From NCBI GenBank assembly GCA_024641085.1, contig JAHEDT010000004.1, forward strand, positions 37,215 to 101,214: 64,000 nt of DNA, given 5' to 3'. Each line of letters opens with the position of its first letter. Position 1 is the stretch's first letter. This document shows positions 8,056 through 18,022 of the stretch, piece by piece. This stretch comes from Geobacteraceae bacterium (GTDB lineage Bacteria > Desulfobacterota > Desulfuromonadia > Desulfuromonadales > BM103). Below the pieces are notes generated by a model. It ran no database searches, had not been told where the DNA came from, and saw nothing but the letters and a program-made list of their open reading frames with translations. The translations under genes were made by a program, and so were the position numbers.

Positions 8056-9600
8056 TTAAATTTCCACGTTGCTGCTGCGTTCGGTGGCATTGAGCGCCTT
8101 GTTGATGGCATTGATATAAGCCTTGGCGCTGGCCACGATGATATCCGAGTGAGCGCCCTGCCCCAGCACTTCGTGTCCCCCATGCTCGAGACGCACGGTG
8201 CATTCGCCGAGAGCATCGGTGCCGCCGGTGATCGCACCTATGGAGAAGTTGATCAGGCGAGGGTCCATCCTGGTCAGCTTCTTGATGGCCTTGAAAGTCG
8301 CATCGACCGGGCCATCCCCCATGACAGCAGCCTTTTTGAGCTTCCCACGGACTTCCAGTTCGACCGTCGCGGTCGGCGCTGCGAAAGACCCCGAAGAGAC
8401 GTTCATCTGCTTGAGTTTGACGGTTTCGGGAATCCGGATGATTTCATCGGCAATTATTGCATCGAGATCCTCATCGAAAATTTCCTTCTTCTTGTCGGCC
8501 AGCGCCTTGAAGCGCACGAAAGCCTTTTCGATGTCCTCCTTGGGCAGGTCGTAGCCGAGTTCCTTGAGCCGGGCAATGAAGGCGTGGCGGCCAGAATGCT
8601 TGCCAAGAACCAGCTTGTTGGTGTTGAGGCCGATGGACTCAGGGGTCATGATTTCATAAGTTTCCTTGTCCATGAGCACGCCATGCTGGTGGATGCCCGC
8701 CTCATGGGCGAAGGCATTGGCGCCGACAATCGCCTTGTTAGGCTGGACGACAATCCCGGTCACGGTGGAAAGCAGCCGGCTGGCGGGGTAGATGTGTTCG
8801 GTCCGGATGTTGGTTTCGAAGGGCATGATGTTGCGCCGTGTCCGCAGAGCCATGACCACCTCTTCGAGGGAGCAGTTGCCGGCACGCTCGCCGATGCCGT
8901 TGATGGTGCATTCGATCTGCTGGGCACCAGCATGAATCGCCGCCAGGGAATTGGCGACGGCCAGGCCGAGGTCGTTGTGGCAATGCACGGACACCACCGC
9001 CTTGTCGATATTCGCGACATTGTCCATCAAGTGCTTGATGATATTATAAAACTCGAAGGGAACCGAGTAACCTACGGTGTCCGGTATATTGACCGTGGTG
9101 GCCCCTGCATCGATAACCGCTTCGATCATTTCTGCCAGGAAATCCAGACGGGTACGGACGGCATCTTCGCAGGAGAACTCGACGTTGGGCGTATAAGCAA
9201 CCGCATGTTTAACCGCCTTGATCGCGGCCTCCATGACCTTGGCCGGCTTCATCTGCAGCTTGCGCTCCATGTGAATGTCTGAAGTGGCAATGAAGGTATG
9301 GATTCTGCCGCGCTCGCCAGCGTACTTGAGAGCGTCCCAGGCACGATCGATATCCATAATGTTGGCACGGCAGAGGCCGGCGATCTCAGGACCTTTGATA
9401 ACCTGGGAGATCCTTTTTACGGCCTCGAAATCGCCGTCGGAGGCGATCGGAAAGCCGGCTTCGATAACGTCGACGTTGAGCTTCTCCAGTTGGCTGGCGA
9501 TGCGCAACTTTTCCTCGATGTTCATACTGGCGCCGGGCGATTGTTCGCCGTCGCGCAATGTCGTATCAAAAATTTTAATGGTCTTCATCTTGCTCATCAT
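8056..9600 (-). CDS. leuA: 2-isopropylmalate synthase
   Basis: Encodes 514 residues. It condenses acetyl-CoA with 2-oxoisovalerate, the first committed step of leucine synthesis. The catalytic TIM barrel starts with FDTTLRDGEQSPGASM. The metal-binding HCHNDLGLAVANS and NGIGERAGNCSLEE blocks, and HEAGIHQHGVL, follow. The C-terminal third (residues about 390-514) is the LeuA regulatory domain for leucine feedback, so this is a true LeuA rather than a truncated homocitrate-type enzyme. Two ATGs lie directly after GAGGAGG (9600 and 9597); the second has better spacing. Transcription is expected to be controlled by the T-box leader upstream. Confidence 0.95.
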   Translation of the reverse strand: MMSKMKTIKIFDTTLRDGEQSPGASMNIEEKLRIASQLEKLNVDVIEAGFPIASDGDFEAVKRISQVIKGPEIAGLCRANIMDIDRAWDALKYAGERGRIHTFIATSDIHMERKLQMKPAKVMEAAIKAVKHAVAYTPNVEFSCEDAVRTRLDFLAEMIEAVIDAGATTVNIPDTVGYSVPFEFYNIIKHLMDNVANIDKAVVSVHCHNDLGLAVANSLAAIHAGAQQIECTINGIGERAGNCSLEEVVMALRTRRNIMPFETNIRTEHIYPASRLLSTVTGIVVQPNKAIVGANAFAHEAGIHQHGVLMDKETYEIMTPESIGLNTNKLVLGKHSGRHAFIARLKELGYDLPKEDIEKAFVRFKALADKKKEIFDEDLDAIIADEIIRIPETVKLKQMNVSSGSFAAPTATVELEVRGKLKKAAVMGDGPVDATFKAIKKLTRMDPRLINFSIGAITGGTDALGECTVRLEHGGHEVLGQGAHSDIIVASAKAYINAINKALNATERSSNVEI

Positions 9601-9616
9601 GGCCTCCTCTGCCAAT

Positions 9617-9760
9617 GCGATTCAATATCTCGCGGGGGTTGGTTCCTCTTGCTCCAGCTTCTGTCCACGTTTGTCAGGTAACAGGTCCAGGTCACTCAGG
9701 TCACTCAGGTCAGTGTCCACAGAACCACCCCCTTTCAAGGAATTCGTTGGTTGACGCAAA
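9617..9760 (-). other. Spacer between T-box terminator and leuA, with short direct repeats
   Basis: About 145 bp separate the T-box terminator from leuA. The plus strand at about 9688-9712 carries tandem 9-bp repeats (GTCACTCAG type, two full copies and partial ones). On the minus strand a seven-codon frame (GTG start, sense VVLWTLT, then TGA) follows a purine-rich GGGGG stretch; this is too short to call a gene. No other feature is seen. Confidence 0.4.
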
Positions 9761-9762
9761 AT

Positions 9763-9999
9763 AAAAAACTCCCGCCCCTGATCAGGGGCGAGAGCTGAGC
9801 TTCGCGGTACCACCCTGTTTGGTTTCGCCGCAGCGAAACCCTCGATTGACCATTTACGCAGGCTCACGACGGAAATTACTCGGGCAGCAGCCCTTTAACG
9901 CCCGCAGCTCCAAGGCCAGTTCGGGTCCTGTCTGTACCGGTTCGCAGCACCACCGGCTCTCTGTAACAGCTTCAGACCTTACTCTTCCTCTTCAACGCT
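9763..9999 (-). promoter_or_regulatory. Leucine T-box riboswitch
   Basis: The minus strand carries the canonical T-box AGGGTGGTACCGCG (9803-9816). It is followed by a terminator hairpin (9769-9780 with 9783-9794, one G-U pair) and a T-rich tail from 9768 downward. Upstream are Stem I elements: a GAAGAGGAAGAGTAAGG segment, the AGAGAGCCGG...CCGG apical arm, and GAACTGGCC with a CTG codon at 9917-9919 as the likely specifier for Leu. The TGGT of the T-box complements an ACCA tRNA 3' end, matching the discriminator A of the tRNA-Leu in this window. Uncharged tRNA-Leu should stabilise the antiterminator and switch on leuA. T-boxes are known before leuA in delta-proteobacteria. Confidence 0.93.
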
Positions 10000-10015
10000 T
10001 TTGATAATTGATTCA

Positions 10016-10044
10016 GTTAAACAGTAAATCAGCGATGTTGTCAA
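10016..10044 (-). promoter_or_regulatory. Sigma-70-type promoter for the T-box/leuA transcript
   Basis: On the minus strand, TTGACA (10039-10044) is separated by 17 nt from TTTAAC (10016-10021). Transcription would start near 10009, just ahead of the T-box Stem I. The -35 is a perfect consensus; the -10 is weak. Confidence 0.65.
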
Positions 10045-10093
10045 GTATCTGCTGATTTTTCTCCGGGAGGCCGGCTGAGTTTGCGTACGCCTC

Positions 10094-10894
10094 CTAGGAT
10101 GCATCCTCCCCCGGGTCGTCGGTGACGTCCTTATCGGGCGGCTCCGGCACTGACGGCTTGCCCCGGAAATATTTCAGGACCGTGCTGACAGGGCCTGAGG
10201 CCACATACAGGGACGCCATGCTGAAGAGCATGATTTCCGGCTGAGCGACGATCACGATAATCAGAATGATCGCCAGCACCAGGAAACCAAAGGGCTGGCG
10301 TTTGACCAGCTCCGGGTCCTTGAACGAATTATAAGTGTGGTTGCTGACCATCAGGTAGGCGAGGATGTAAATCAGCAAAACCACCGAGACCTTCTTGATC
10401 GTCCCTGAGCCGCCGAGATGGTAGAATAACAGAACGCAGGAGGCCACCATCCAGGCGGCGGAGGGGATGGGCAGGCCGACGAAGCGCCGCGACTCGACGG
10501 TATTGACCTGGACATTGAAGCGCGCCAGCCGCAAGGCCCCGCAGACCACATACAGGAACGCAGCCAGCCAGCCGAATTTTCCGAACGGCTGCAGCGCCCA
10601 GGAATACATCAGCAGCGCGGGAGCCACGCCAAAGGCAACGACATCGGCAAGAGAATCATATTCGACCCCGAAGCGACTGGTCGTACCGGTCAGGCGGGCG
10701 ACCTTGCCGTCGAGGGCGTCGAAAACCGCGGAAATCAGGATAAACCAGGCAGCCAGGTCGTATTTGCCGTTCATCGTGGCAACGATTCCGTAGAAACCGG
10801 CAAAGAGACTCCCGGTCGTCACCAGGTTCGGCAGGATGTACACGCCCCTTTTCAGGCTTTCGCGCCGATCGTAGGAACCGCCGACCCGACTCAT
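10094..10894 (-). CDS. pssA: CDP-diacylglycerol-serine O-phosphatidyltransferase
   Basis: Encodes 266 residues of a polytopic membrane enzyme that makes phosphatidylserine from CDP-diacylglycerol and serine. The CDP-alcohol phosphatidyltransferase signature is visible as ALDGKVARLTGTTSRFG followed by VEYDSLAD, with all the conserved Asp, Gly and Arg positions. Several hydrophobic segments follow, and the C-terminal 25 residues are acidic and hydrophilic. It overlaps the end of psd by four bases (ATGA), so the two phosphatidylethanolamine-route enzymes are translationally coupled. CdsA, which supplies the substrate, is encoded 10 kb away in the same window. Confidence 0.93.
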   Translation of the reverse strand: MSRVGGSYDRRESLKRGVYILPNLVTTGSLFAGFYGIVATMNGKYDLAAWFILISAVFDALDGKVARLTGTTSRFGVEYDSLADVVAFGVAPALLMYSWALQPFGKFGWLAAFLYVVCGALRLARFNVQVNTVESRRFVGLPIPSAAWMVASCVLLFYHLGGSGTIKKVSVVLLIYILAYLMVSNHTYNSFKDPELVKRQPFGFLVLAIILIIVIVAQPEIMLFSMASLYVASGPVSTVLKYFRGKPSVPEPPDKDVTDDPGEDAS

Positions 10895-11538
10895 CGCAGA
10901 TACCCCAATACAGTTTCACCGGCAACGGTCTTCTCACCGAGACTGGCAGTAACCTCTACGCCTTCCGGGACGTACAGGTCGACCCTGGAACCAAAGCGAA
11001 TCAGCCCAAACCGTCGTCCGCGCACCAGCATGTCACCGGTCTCAGGATAGGAGACGATGCGCCGTGCAACCAGTCCGGCAATCTGAATGCAGAGGATCTT
11101 TATTCCGGAGCCGGTTTCGAGCAACAATCCAGACTGCTCGTTTTCCAGGCTGGCCTTGTCCAGGGAAGCGTTGAGAAAGCGCCCCTGGTTGTAAAACTGG
11201 TTGATCACCTTGCTGTTGATCGGCACCCGGTTGACATGAACATTGAAGACATTCATAAAGATGCTGATCTTGGTCACATCCTGGCCACCGAAATAGCGCT
11301 CCTCGGGGACCTTGCCAACGAAGATGATCTTCCCGTCCGCCGGGGCCACAATGGCATCGTCGCCTTCCGGGGGTGTGCGCTCCGGGTTGCGGAAAAAATA
11401 GACGGCGAAGAGAGTCAGACCAAGCGAGATTGTCGCCAGACAATTCCAGTCGACTGCGGCAAAGAACACCGCGAAGAAAGCAAACAGACCGATGAAGGGG
11501 TAGCCCTCAACGGCCACGGGCTGATGCTGGTTTTTCAT
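10891..11538 (-). CDS. psd: Phosphatidylserine decarboxylase proenzyme
   Basis: Encodes 215 residues, the short PSD type (archaeal/Geobacter-like) rather than the long E. coli form. It converts phosphatidylserine to phosphatidylethanolamine. The self-cleavage site that generates the pyruvoyl group is RFGSRVDLY near the C-terminus (Gly-Ser). An N-terminal membrane-associated helix pair is present (GLFAFFAVFFAAVDW; ATISLGLTLFAVYFF), and FMNVFNVHVNRVP is the typical catalytic block. The ATG at 11538 is preferred; a TTG six codons upstream lacks a ribosome binding site. It is followed directly by pssA. Confidence 0.92.
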   Translation of the reverse strand: MKNQHQPVAVEGYPFIGLFAFFAVFFAAVDWNCLATISLGLTLFAVYFFRNPERTPPEGDDAIVAPADGKIIFVGKVPEERYFGGQDVTKISIFMNVFNVHVNRVPINSKVINQFYNQGRFLNASLDKASLENEQSGLLLETGSGIKILCIQIAGLVARRIVSYPETGDMLVRGRRFGLIRFGSRVDLYVPEGVEVTASLGEKTVAGETVLGYLR

Positions 11539-11555
11539 GGTCAGATGGCCTGTCA

Positions 11556-11588
11556 AAGGAAACCGGCGGGAGCAGCATGCCCCCGCCG
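11556..11588 (-). terminator. Terminator-like hairpin between ilvC and psd
   Basis: A CGGCGGG/CCCGCCG stem (11564-11570 with 11582-11588) lies in the 60-bp gap after ilvC. On the minus strand it is followed by GTTTCCTTTG, an imperfect U-tract, so partial termination is likely. Confidence 0.6.
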
Positions 11589-11600
11589 TTGGTCAATGAA

Positions 11601-13234
<1,634 letters not shown>

Positions 13235-13346
13235 TGTAAAACTCCTGGATTAGTGGTCGTCAATCGCCCTTACGGCGCTGTTGTATTGAGCTGGTGTGCG
13301 TTGCTTCGTTGAATCGGCGGCGATTCTGCAGACGCTTGGCAATGGG

Positions 13347-15047
13347 TCAAGCGGTCCTCAGTACCATCTCATTGAGACCGGCTCCGGCGGGGACCATGGG
13401 CACGACGTTCTCTTCTCGAGACACCTTGAACTCCATGATCACCGGCCCGGGCATGGCAAGGGCCTGCCTTATGACCTCTTCGACCTCATCCGGCCTGCTC
13501 GCACGCAGCCCGTTGGCACCGTAAGCTTCCGCCAACTTGATGAAATCGATCGGCAGTTCCATGCAGGTCTGGCTGTAGCGCTTGTCGAAAAACAGCTGCT
13601 GCCACTGGCGCACCATGCCGAGGAAGTTGTTGTTGAGAATCACGATCTTCACCGGCAGCCGGTACTGGACAAGGGTCGCCAGCTCCTGGGAGTTCATCTG
13701 GAAGGAACCGTCCCCGGAGATGTCGATGACCTGGCGCTCGGGGAAAGCCGCCTGGGCGCCGAGCGCTGCCGGCAGGCCATAACCCATGGTGCCGAGCCCC
13801 CCCGAAGAGAGAAACGTGCGCGGCTGGGTAAAATCGAAGAACTGGGCGGTCCACATCTGGTGCTGGCCGACCTCGGTGGTAATGATCGCGTCGTCGCTTG
13901 CGAGTTCGCGCAGCTTCTCGATGACGAACTGCGGCTTGATCTCCGTCTTGGAGGACTTGTAGGTCATCGGCTGCTCTTTGCGCCAGCCGGCAATTTCCAT
14001 ATGCCAGGGCTTGAGCGTCTCGCCGGCCTGCGTGGTTTCGTCCCGGTGTTCGGCAAGCTTCTTGTTCATCTTCTTCAGGACATCACGCAGATCGCCAACG
14101 ATCGGCAGGTCAACCCGGACGTTCTTCTTGATCGAGGTCGGGTCGACATCGACGTGGATGATCTTGGCGTGGGGTGCAAAGGTGGAGATCTTGCCGGTGA
14201 CACGATCGTCAAAACGGGCGCCGAGGGCAATCAGCAGGTCGGAGTTGGTCACGGCCATATTGGCATAGTAGGTGCCGTGCATACCGAGCATGCCGAGGGA
14301 CAGGGGGTGGCGTGTCGGGAAACAGGCCATTCCCATCAGAGTGGTCGTCACCGGGGCCTGCAGAGTTTCGGCGAGTTCCATAAGTTCGTTGTGGGCATCG
14401 GCCAGAGTCGCCCCGCCACCCACATAGAGCACGGGTTTTTTGGCGGTCAGCATCATCTTGACGGCTTTTTCCACCATGCGCACGTTGCCGCTGAAAGTCG
14501 GCTTGTAACCGCGCAGTTCAACCGTGTCCGGGTACTCGAACTTGGCCGTGGCAATCTGCACATCCTTGGGCAGATCGATGACCACCGGACCGGGGCGCCC
14601 GGTTCTGGCGATATAGAAAGCCTGCTTGATGATCCGTGCCAGTTCATTGACATCCCTGACCAGGTAGTTGTGCTTGGTGATCGGCCGGGTAATGCCGATC
14701 AGGTCGGCTTCCTGGAAGGCATCGTTACCGATCAGGGCGGTGGGCACCTGGCCGGTGATTACGACCAGCGGGATCGAGTCCATGTAGGCGGTGGCAATGC
14801 CGGTGATGGTATTGGTCGCACCGGGACCGCTGGTGGCAATGGCCACGCCAACCTTGCCGGTCGCTCGGGCGTAACCGTCGGCGGCATGCACGGCGGCCTG
14901 TTCATGGCGGGTGAGGACATGTTTGATCGAGGACCCCATCAGGTCATCGTAAATATTGATAACCGTCCCGCCCGGATAGCCGAAGATCGTGTCCACACCT
15001 TCCAGAACCAGGCTCTCCAGGAGAATTTTCGAACCAGTCAGTTTCAT
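13347..15047 (-). CDS. ilvB: Acetolactate synthase large catalytic subunit
   Basis: Encodes 566 residues, a thiamine-diphosphate enzyme condensing pyruvate with pyruvate or 2-oxobutyrate. The N-terminal block [19 protein letters not shown] carries the YPGG motif, then the catalytic Glu region ([20 protein letters not shown]) follows, and the ThDP/Mg motif [15 protein letters not shown] ending in NNN lies near residue 445. The FAD-domain region in the middle is full length. A plus-strand frame across the same interval is an antisense shadow. The gene is preceded by a GAGGGTACGTTT ribosome site and a striking inverted repeat in the ilvD-ilvB gap. Confidence 0.96.
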   Translation of the reverse strand: MKLTGSKILLESLVLEGVDTIFGYPGGTVINIYDDLMGSSIKHVLTRHEQAAVHAADGYARATGKVGVAIATSGPGATNTITGIATAYMDSIPLVVITGQVPTALIGNDAFQEADLIGITRPITKHNYLVRDVNELARIIKQAFYIARTGRPGPVVIDLPKDVQIATAKFEYPDTVELRGYKPTFSGNVRMVEKAVKMMLTAKKPVLYVGGGATLADAHNELMELAETLQAPVTTTLMGMACFPTRHPLSLGMLGMHGTYYANMAVTNSDLLIALGARFDDRVTGKISTFAPHAKIIHVDVDPTSIKKNVRVDLPIVGDLRDVLKKMNKKLAEHRDETTQAGETLKPWHMEIAGWRKEQPMTYKSSKTEIKPQFVIEKLRELASDDAIITTEVGQHQMWTAQFFDFTQPRTFLSSGGLGTMGYGLPAALGAQAAFPERQVIDISGDGSFQMNSQELATLVQYRLPVKIVILNNNFLGMVRQWQQLFFDKRYSQTCMELPIDFIKLAEAYGANGLRASRPDEVEEVIRQALAMPGPVIMEFKVSREENVVPMVPAGAGLNEMVLRTA

Positions 15048-15084
15048 AAACGTACCCTCGAAATGATGTTGATTCTTTGAGCTG

Positions 15085-15122
15085 TTGAACGGTTGGATTT
15101 TAAAATCATTTCAACCGTTCAA
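15085..15122 (-). repeat. Inverted repeat in the ilvD-ilvB gap
   Basis: Perfect 11-bp arms (TTGAACGGTTG, 15085-15095, and its complement 15112-15122) flank a 16-nt spacer that itself contains GATTTTAAAATC. There is no U-tract, so this reads as an intercistronic RNA hairpin or a DNA-binding palindrome rather than a terminator. Confidence 0.7.
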
Positions 15123-15155
15123 GGCGCGAAATCACCCAACCATCGATTCAACCGA

Positions 15156-16823
15156 TTATGCCCTGCAAATAGCACCGGTGTTGGCCGAGGTCACGACCTT
15201 GGCATAACGGGCCAGCCAGCCCGTATTGATCTTGGCTTCCGGAGCCTTCCAGGCGGCCTTGCGGCTCGTCAGTTCGGTGTCGTCGACCAGCAGTTCAAGC
15301 TTGCGGTTCGGGATATCGAGACGGATCTGGTCGCCATCCTCGACCAGGCCGATCGGCCCGCCTTCTGCAGCCTCCGGGGAGATATGCCCGATGCACGGGC
15401 CGCGGGTCCCACCGGAGAAGCGGCCATCGGTGATCAGGGCGACACTGTCACCCAGGCCGAGACCCATCAGGGTCGCAGTCGGGGCCAGCATCTCCCGCAT
15501 GCCGGGACCACCCTTGGGGCCCTCGTAGCGAATCACCACCACGTCACCGGCCACAACCTGGCCTCCCATAAGGGCCGCCATTGCCGCCTCCTCAGAATCA
15601 AAGCAGCGCGCCCGCCCTTCAAAGTTCATCATAGTCTCGGAGACGCCGGACTGTTTGACCACCGAGCCGAGCGGCGCCAGGTTGCCAAACAGGATGGCCA
15701 GACCACCCTCGGCGCGCACGGGGTGATGCACCGGCTGAATCACTTCTTCATCCACCGCAGCGACACTGGCGACAATTTCCTTGACCGTCGGCCCGGTCAA
15801 AGTCGGGTTGTCGTTGATCCGGTCACGCAACTGGTAGAGGACTCCCGGAACCCCGCCGGCCGTATCCAGGTCCTCCATGAAGTGCTTGCCGCCAGGGTTC
15901 ATCGAAGCCAGCTGAGGGGTTTCCCTGCCGAGTCGATCAAACTCTTCCAGAGGCAGATCGACGCCCGCCTCACTGGCAATCGACAGCAGGTGCAGCACGG
16001 TGTTGCTGGAGCCGCCAAGGGCCAGATCGACGCGGATGGCATTTTCAAAAGCAGCCCTGGTCATGATTTGGCGCGGGGTGATCTGTTGACGGACCAGTTC
16101 GACGACGCGCTCACCGCTGGCAAAGGCAATCCGTCGTTTCAAAGAGGAAACGGCCAGCGAGGTGCCGCAGCGTACCAGGCTCATCCCAAGGGTTTCCGTG
16201 AGAATGGCCATCGTGTTGGCGGTGAACAGCCCCTGGCAGGAACCGGCAGTCGGGCACGCATTATCCTCGCAGGCCATCAACTCCTGTTCGTCGATGACCC
16301 CGGTCTTGTATTTAGCCATGGCCTCGAAGGTGTCGGTGACAAAGGAGAATTTACGCCCTTCGTTGCCGGCCCCGGTCATCATCGGCCCGGCGGTCACCAC
16401 GATGCAGGGGATATCGAGGCGCGCGGCCGCCATGAGCATCCCCGGGGTAATCTTGTCGCAATTGGTCAGCAGCACCAGGCCGTCGAGGCGATGCGCCTCG
16501 GCAATCGATTCGACCATGTCAGCAATCAGCTCCCGGGTCGGGAGAGAATAGTGCATGCCGCGATGGCCCATGGCGATACCGTCGCACACCCCGGGGATCC
16601 CGAAGATGAAGGAATAACCGCCGCCGGTGTGGACGCCTTTTTCTATGAAACGCTCCAGGTCACGCATGCCGGTGTGCCCAGGAATCAGGTCGGTGAAGGA
16701 AGACGCTATGCCGATGAACGGCTTGTTCATCTCCTTCTGGGGGACGCCGGTCCCCTTCAGCAATGCGCGATGCGGAGTCCGTTCAAATCCTTGGGTGATG
16801 GCGCTGCTGCGTTTCTGGGTCAT
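15156..16823 (-). CDS. ilvD: Dihydroxy-acid dehydratase
   Basis: Encodes 555 residues of the IlvD/Edd family, an iron-sulfur enzyme that dehydrates dihydroxy acids in valine and isoleucine synthesis. Cluster-binding cysteines appear in [16 protein letters not shown] and [18 protein letters not shown]. The C-terminal [16 protein letters not shown] block is typical. The start at 16823 follows CAGGAGGAGA and begins [12 protein letters not shown] as in homologues; the frame is open for another 56 codons upstream without support. A large plus-strand frame here is an antisense shadow. Confidence 0.96.
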   Translation of the reverse strand: MTQKRSSAITQGFERTPHRALLKGTGVPQKEMNKPFIGIASSFTDLIPGHTGMRDLERFIEKGVHTGGGYSFIFGIPGVCDGIAMGHRGMHYSLPTRELIADMVESIAEAHRLDGLVLLTNCDKITPGMLMAAARLDIPCIVVTAGPMMTGAGNEGRKFSFVTDTFEAMAKYKTGVIDEQELMACEDNACPTAGSCQGLFTANTMAILTETLGMSLVRCGTSLAVSSLKRRIAFASGERVVELVRQQITPRQIMTRAAFENAIRVDLALGGSSNTVLHLLSIASEAGVDLPLEEFDRLGRETPQLASMNPGGKHFMEDLDTAGGVPGVLYQLRDRINDNPTLTGPTVKEIVASVAAVDEEVIQPVHHPVRAEGGLAILFGNLAPLGSVVKQSGVSETMMNFEGRARCFDSEEAAMAALMGGQVVAGDVVVIRYEGPKGGPGMREMLAPTATLMGLGLGDSVALITDGRFSGGTRGPCIGHISPEAAEGGPIGLVEDGDQIRLDIPNRKLELLVDDTELTSRKAAWKAPEAKINTGWLARYAKVVTSANTGAICRA

Positions 16824-16913
16824 CTCGTTCTCTCCTCCTGGATACAAACTCGGTTCTATTTTCCGTAAGAGTGTCCGCTCTTTATACCCGTGAGGCCCCG
16901 CAAGGTAAAGTGC

Positions 16914-16965
16914 AAAAACGCAAAAACCGGACCCTGTCGGACCCGGTACGCTCATACGGTCCGGT
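16914..16965 (-). promoter_or_regulatory. Attenuator-like hairpin upstream of ilvD
   Basis: An 8-bp perfect stem (ACCGGACC 16926-16933 with GGTCCGGT 16958-16965) with a structured 24-nt loop is followed on the minus strand by TTTTTGCGTTTTTGC. It lies between the DUF465 terminator and ilvD, so it could be a second terminator or a transcription attenuator in an ilvD leader. I see no T-box consensus and no Ile/Val/Leu-rich leader peptide. Confidence 0.45.
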
Positions 16966-16970
16966 GCAAA

Positions 16971-17000
16971 ACAAAAGGGGCCGATCGTCAAGCGGCCCCT
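16971..17000 (-). terminator. Rho-independent terminator after the DUF465 gene
   Basis: An 8-bp stem AGGGGCCG (16976-16983) with CGGCCCCT (16993-17000) is followed on the minus strand by TTTTGTTTTG. It lies 24 bp past the DUF465 stop. Confidence 0.85.
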
Positions 17001-17023
17001 GTATATTTCGTTTAAATTGTCAA

Positions 17024-17245
17024 TTAGTGGCGGAATTCGCGCAGAATCGACTCCATCTCGTCTTTGCCTGCCAGTTTTAATTTTTGGATTTTCTTGCGTT
17101 CGAGGTCTTCGTCAGCGGAAAGGTAGGTCAGTTCTTCGTATTCTTGCAGTTTTTTCTCAAAAAACAGGTGTTCTTCATGCAGTTTCCGGAAACGGGGGTT
17201 TTCTTCGGTCAAGCGCTGGATCAGGTCCTGGTCATTCTCTACCAT
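17024..17245 (-). CDS. DUF465 (YdcH-like) small coiled-coil protein
   Basis: Encodes 73 residues, almost entirely charged helix. The blocks [20 protein letters not shown] and [16 protein letters not shown] are typical of the DUF465/YdcH family, whose function is not established. It has no signal or membrane segment. The ATG at 17245 is chosen because AGGAGG sits 5 nt upstream; the frame also opens at a GTG two codons earlier, inside that site. It has its own terminator downstream and lies between tsaB and ilvD. Confidence 0.88.
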   Translation of the reverse strand: MVENDQDLIQRLTEENPRFRKLHEEHLFFEKKLQEYEELTYLSADEDLERKKIQKLKLAGKDEMESILREFRH

Positions 17246-17331
17246 GAGCACCTCCTAGGATTTAAGGATGGAAAAAACAATGGTATGTAAAAAATAACGA
17301 ACGCGTGGCCGGGTTGTCAACTGGAATTCCC

Positions 17332-18021
17332 TCAGGCACGCCAATTAAGTTCCGCTTCCGAGGGACGCAGATAGACCGGCATCAATTCCTCCGCTGAAAG
17401 AGTCCGCCCGGCTTGCCATTCATGCCAGGCAAGCGCGGCCGCCGCGGCAGCCCTCGGCAGGTTCAAATAGGCCGGGGCGAAGTGGGCGTGTCCGCCCAGT
17501 TGCCGGACAATCAGCGAGCGGTAGGCCAGCGCACCGCTCCCCACGAACAGGGCCTCGCCGGGAATCTCAGCCAGAAGCGTCTCAGGCTTGATTACGCGTT
17601 CACCAGCCACGGGGTGCGGACGACCGGACTCCCAATAGTAGAGTGCCGTGTAGACTTCCTGTTTGCGCGCGTCCAGCATGACACAGACCGGCAGCACGGT
17701 GAAAGGCAGCTGCATGGCGAGACATTGCAGCGATGACACGCTGAGCAGCGGGCAGCCGGTCGCCAGCGCGAGCCCTTTGGCCGTTGCCAGACCGACCCGC
17801 AGTCCGGTGAACGAACCCGGCCCCCGCACCACGCCGACCCCCTCCAGGTCACTCTTGGCTAGATCCGCCCGTTCCAGAAGATCTTCTATCGATTGCAGCA
17901 GCCATTCCGTTGCCGTTTTACGTACATCCAGGTTGACTTCGGCGAGCAGCTTGTCGCCGTCGGAGAGGGCGATACCGCCGGCCGGCGATGCGGTCTGAAT
18001 AGTCAGCAGAATCGGCGGCAT
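17332..18021 (-). CDS. tsaB: tRNA threonylcarbamoyladenosine biosynthesis protein TsaB
   Basis: Encodes 229 residues of the ASKHA-fold TsaB family, the platform that works with TsaD and TsaE to make t6A37 in tRNAs reading ANN codons. The N-terminal LLTIQTASPAGGIAL and the block GVVRGPGSFTGLRVGLATAK are diagnostic. The start at 18021 comes one base after the rseP stop (TGA C ATG), indicating coupled translation in the rseP-tsaB unit. An in-frame codon ten residues upstream lies inside rseP and is less likely. Confidence 0.92.
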   Translation of the reverse strand: MPPILLTIQTASPAGGIALSDGDKLLAEVNLDVRKTATEWLLQSIEDLLERADLAKSDLEGVGVVRGPGSFTGLRVGLATAKGLALATGCPLLSVSSLQCLAMQLPFTVLPVCVMLDARKQEVYTALYYWESGRPHPVAGERVIKPETLLAEIPGEALFVGSGALAYRSLIVRQLGGHAHFAPAYLNLPRAAAAAALAWHEWQAGRTLSAEELMPVYLRPSEAELNWRA

Positions 18022-18022
18022 G

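Noticed and set aside
7660-9282. 540-codon plus-strand open frame over leuC/leuA
   Set aside because: Crosses two well-supported minus-strand genes and the terminator between them; no coding evidence.
9622-9867. 81-codon minus-strand frame upstream of leuA
   Set aside because: It runs through the T-box element and terminator, so it is leader RNA, not a gene.
13296-15080. 594-codon plus-strand open frame over ilvB
   Set aside because: It is the antisense of ilvB in a GC-rich genome; it has no ribosome site and no recognisable domain, whereas ilvB is complete and conserved.
15093-16868. 591-codon plus-strand open frame over ilvD
   Set aside because: Antisense shadow of ilvD; composition is Gly/His/Gln-rich as expected from reading codons backwards, and there is no start signal.
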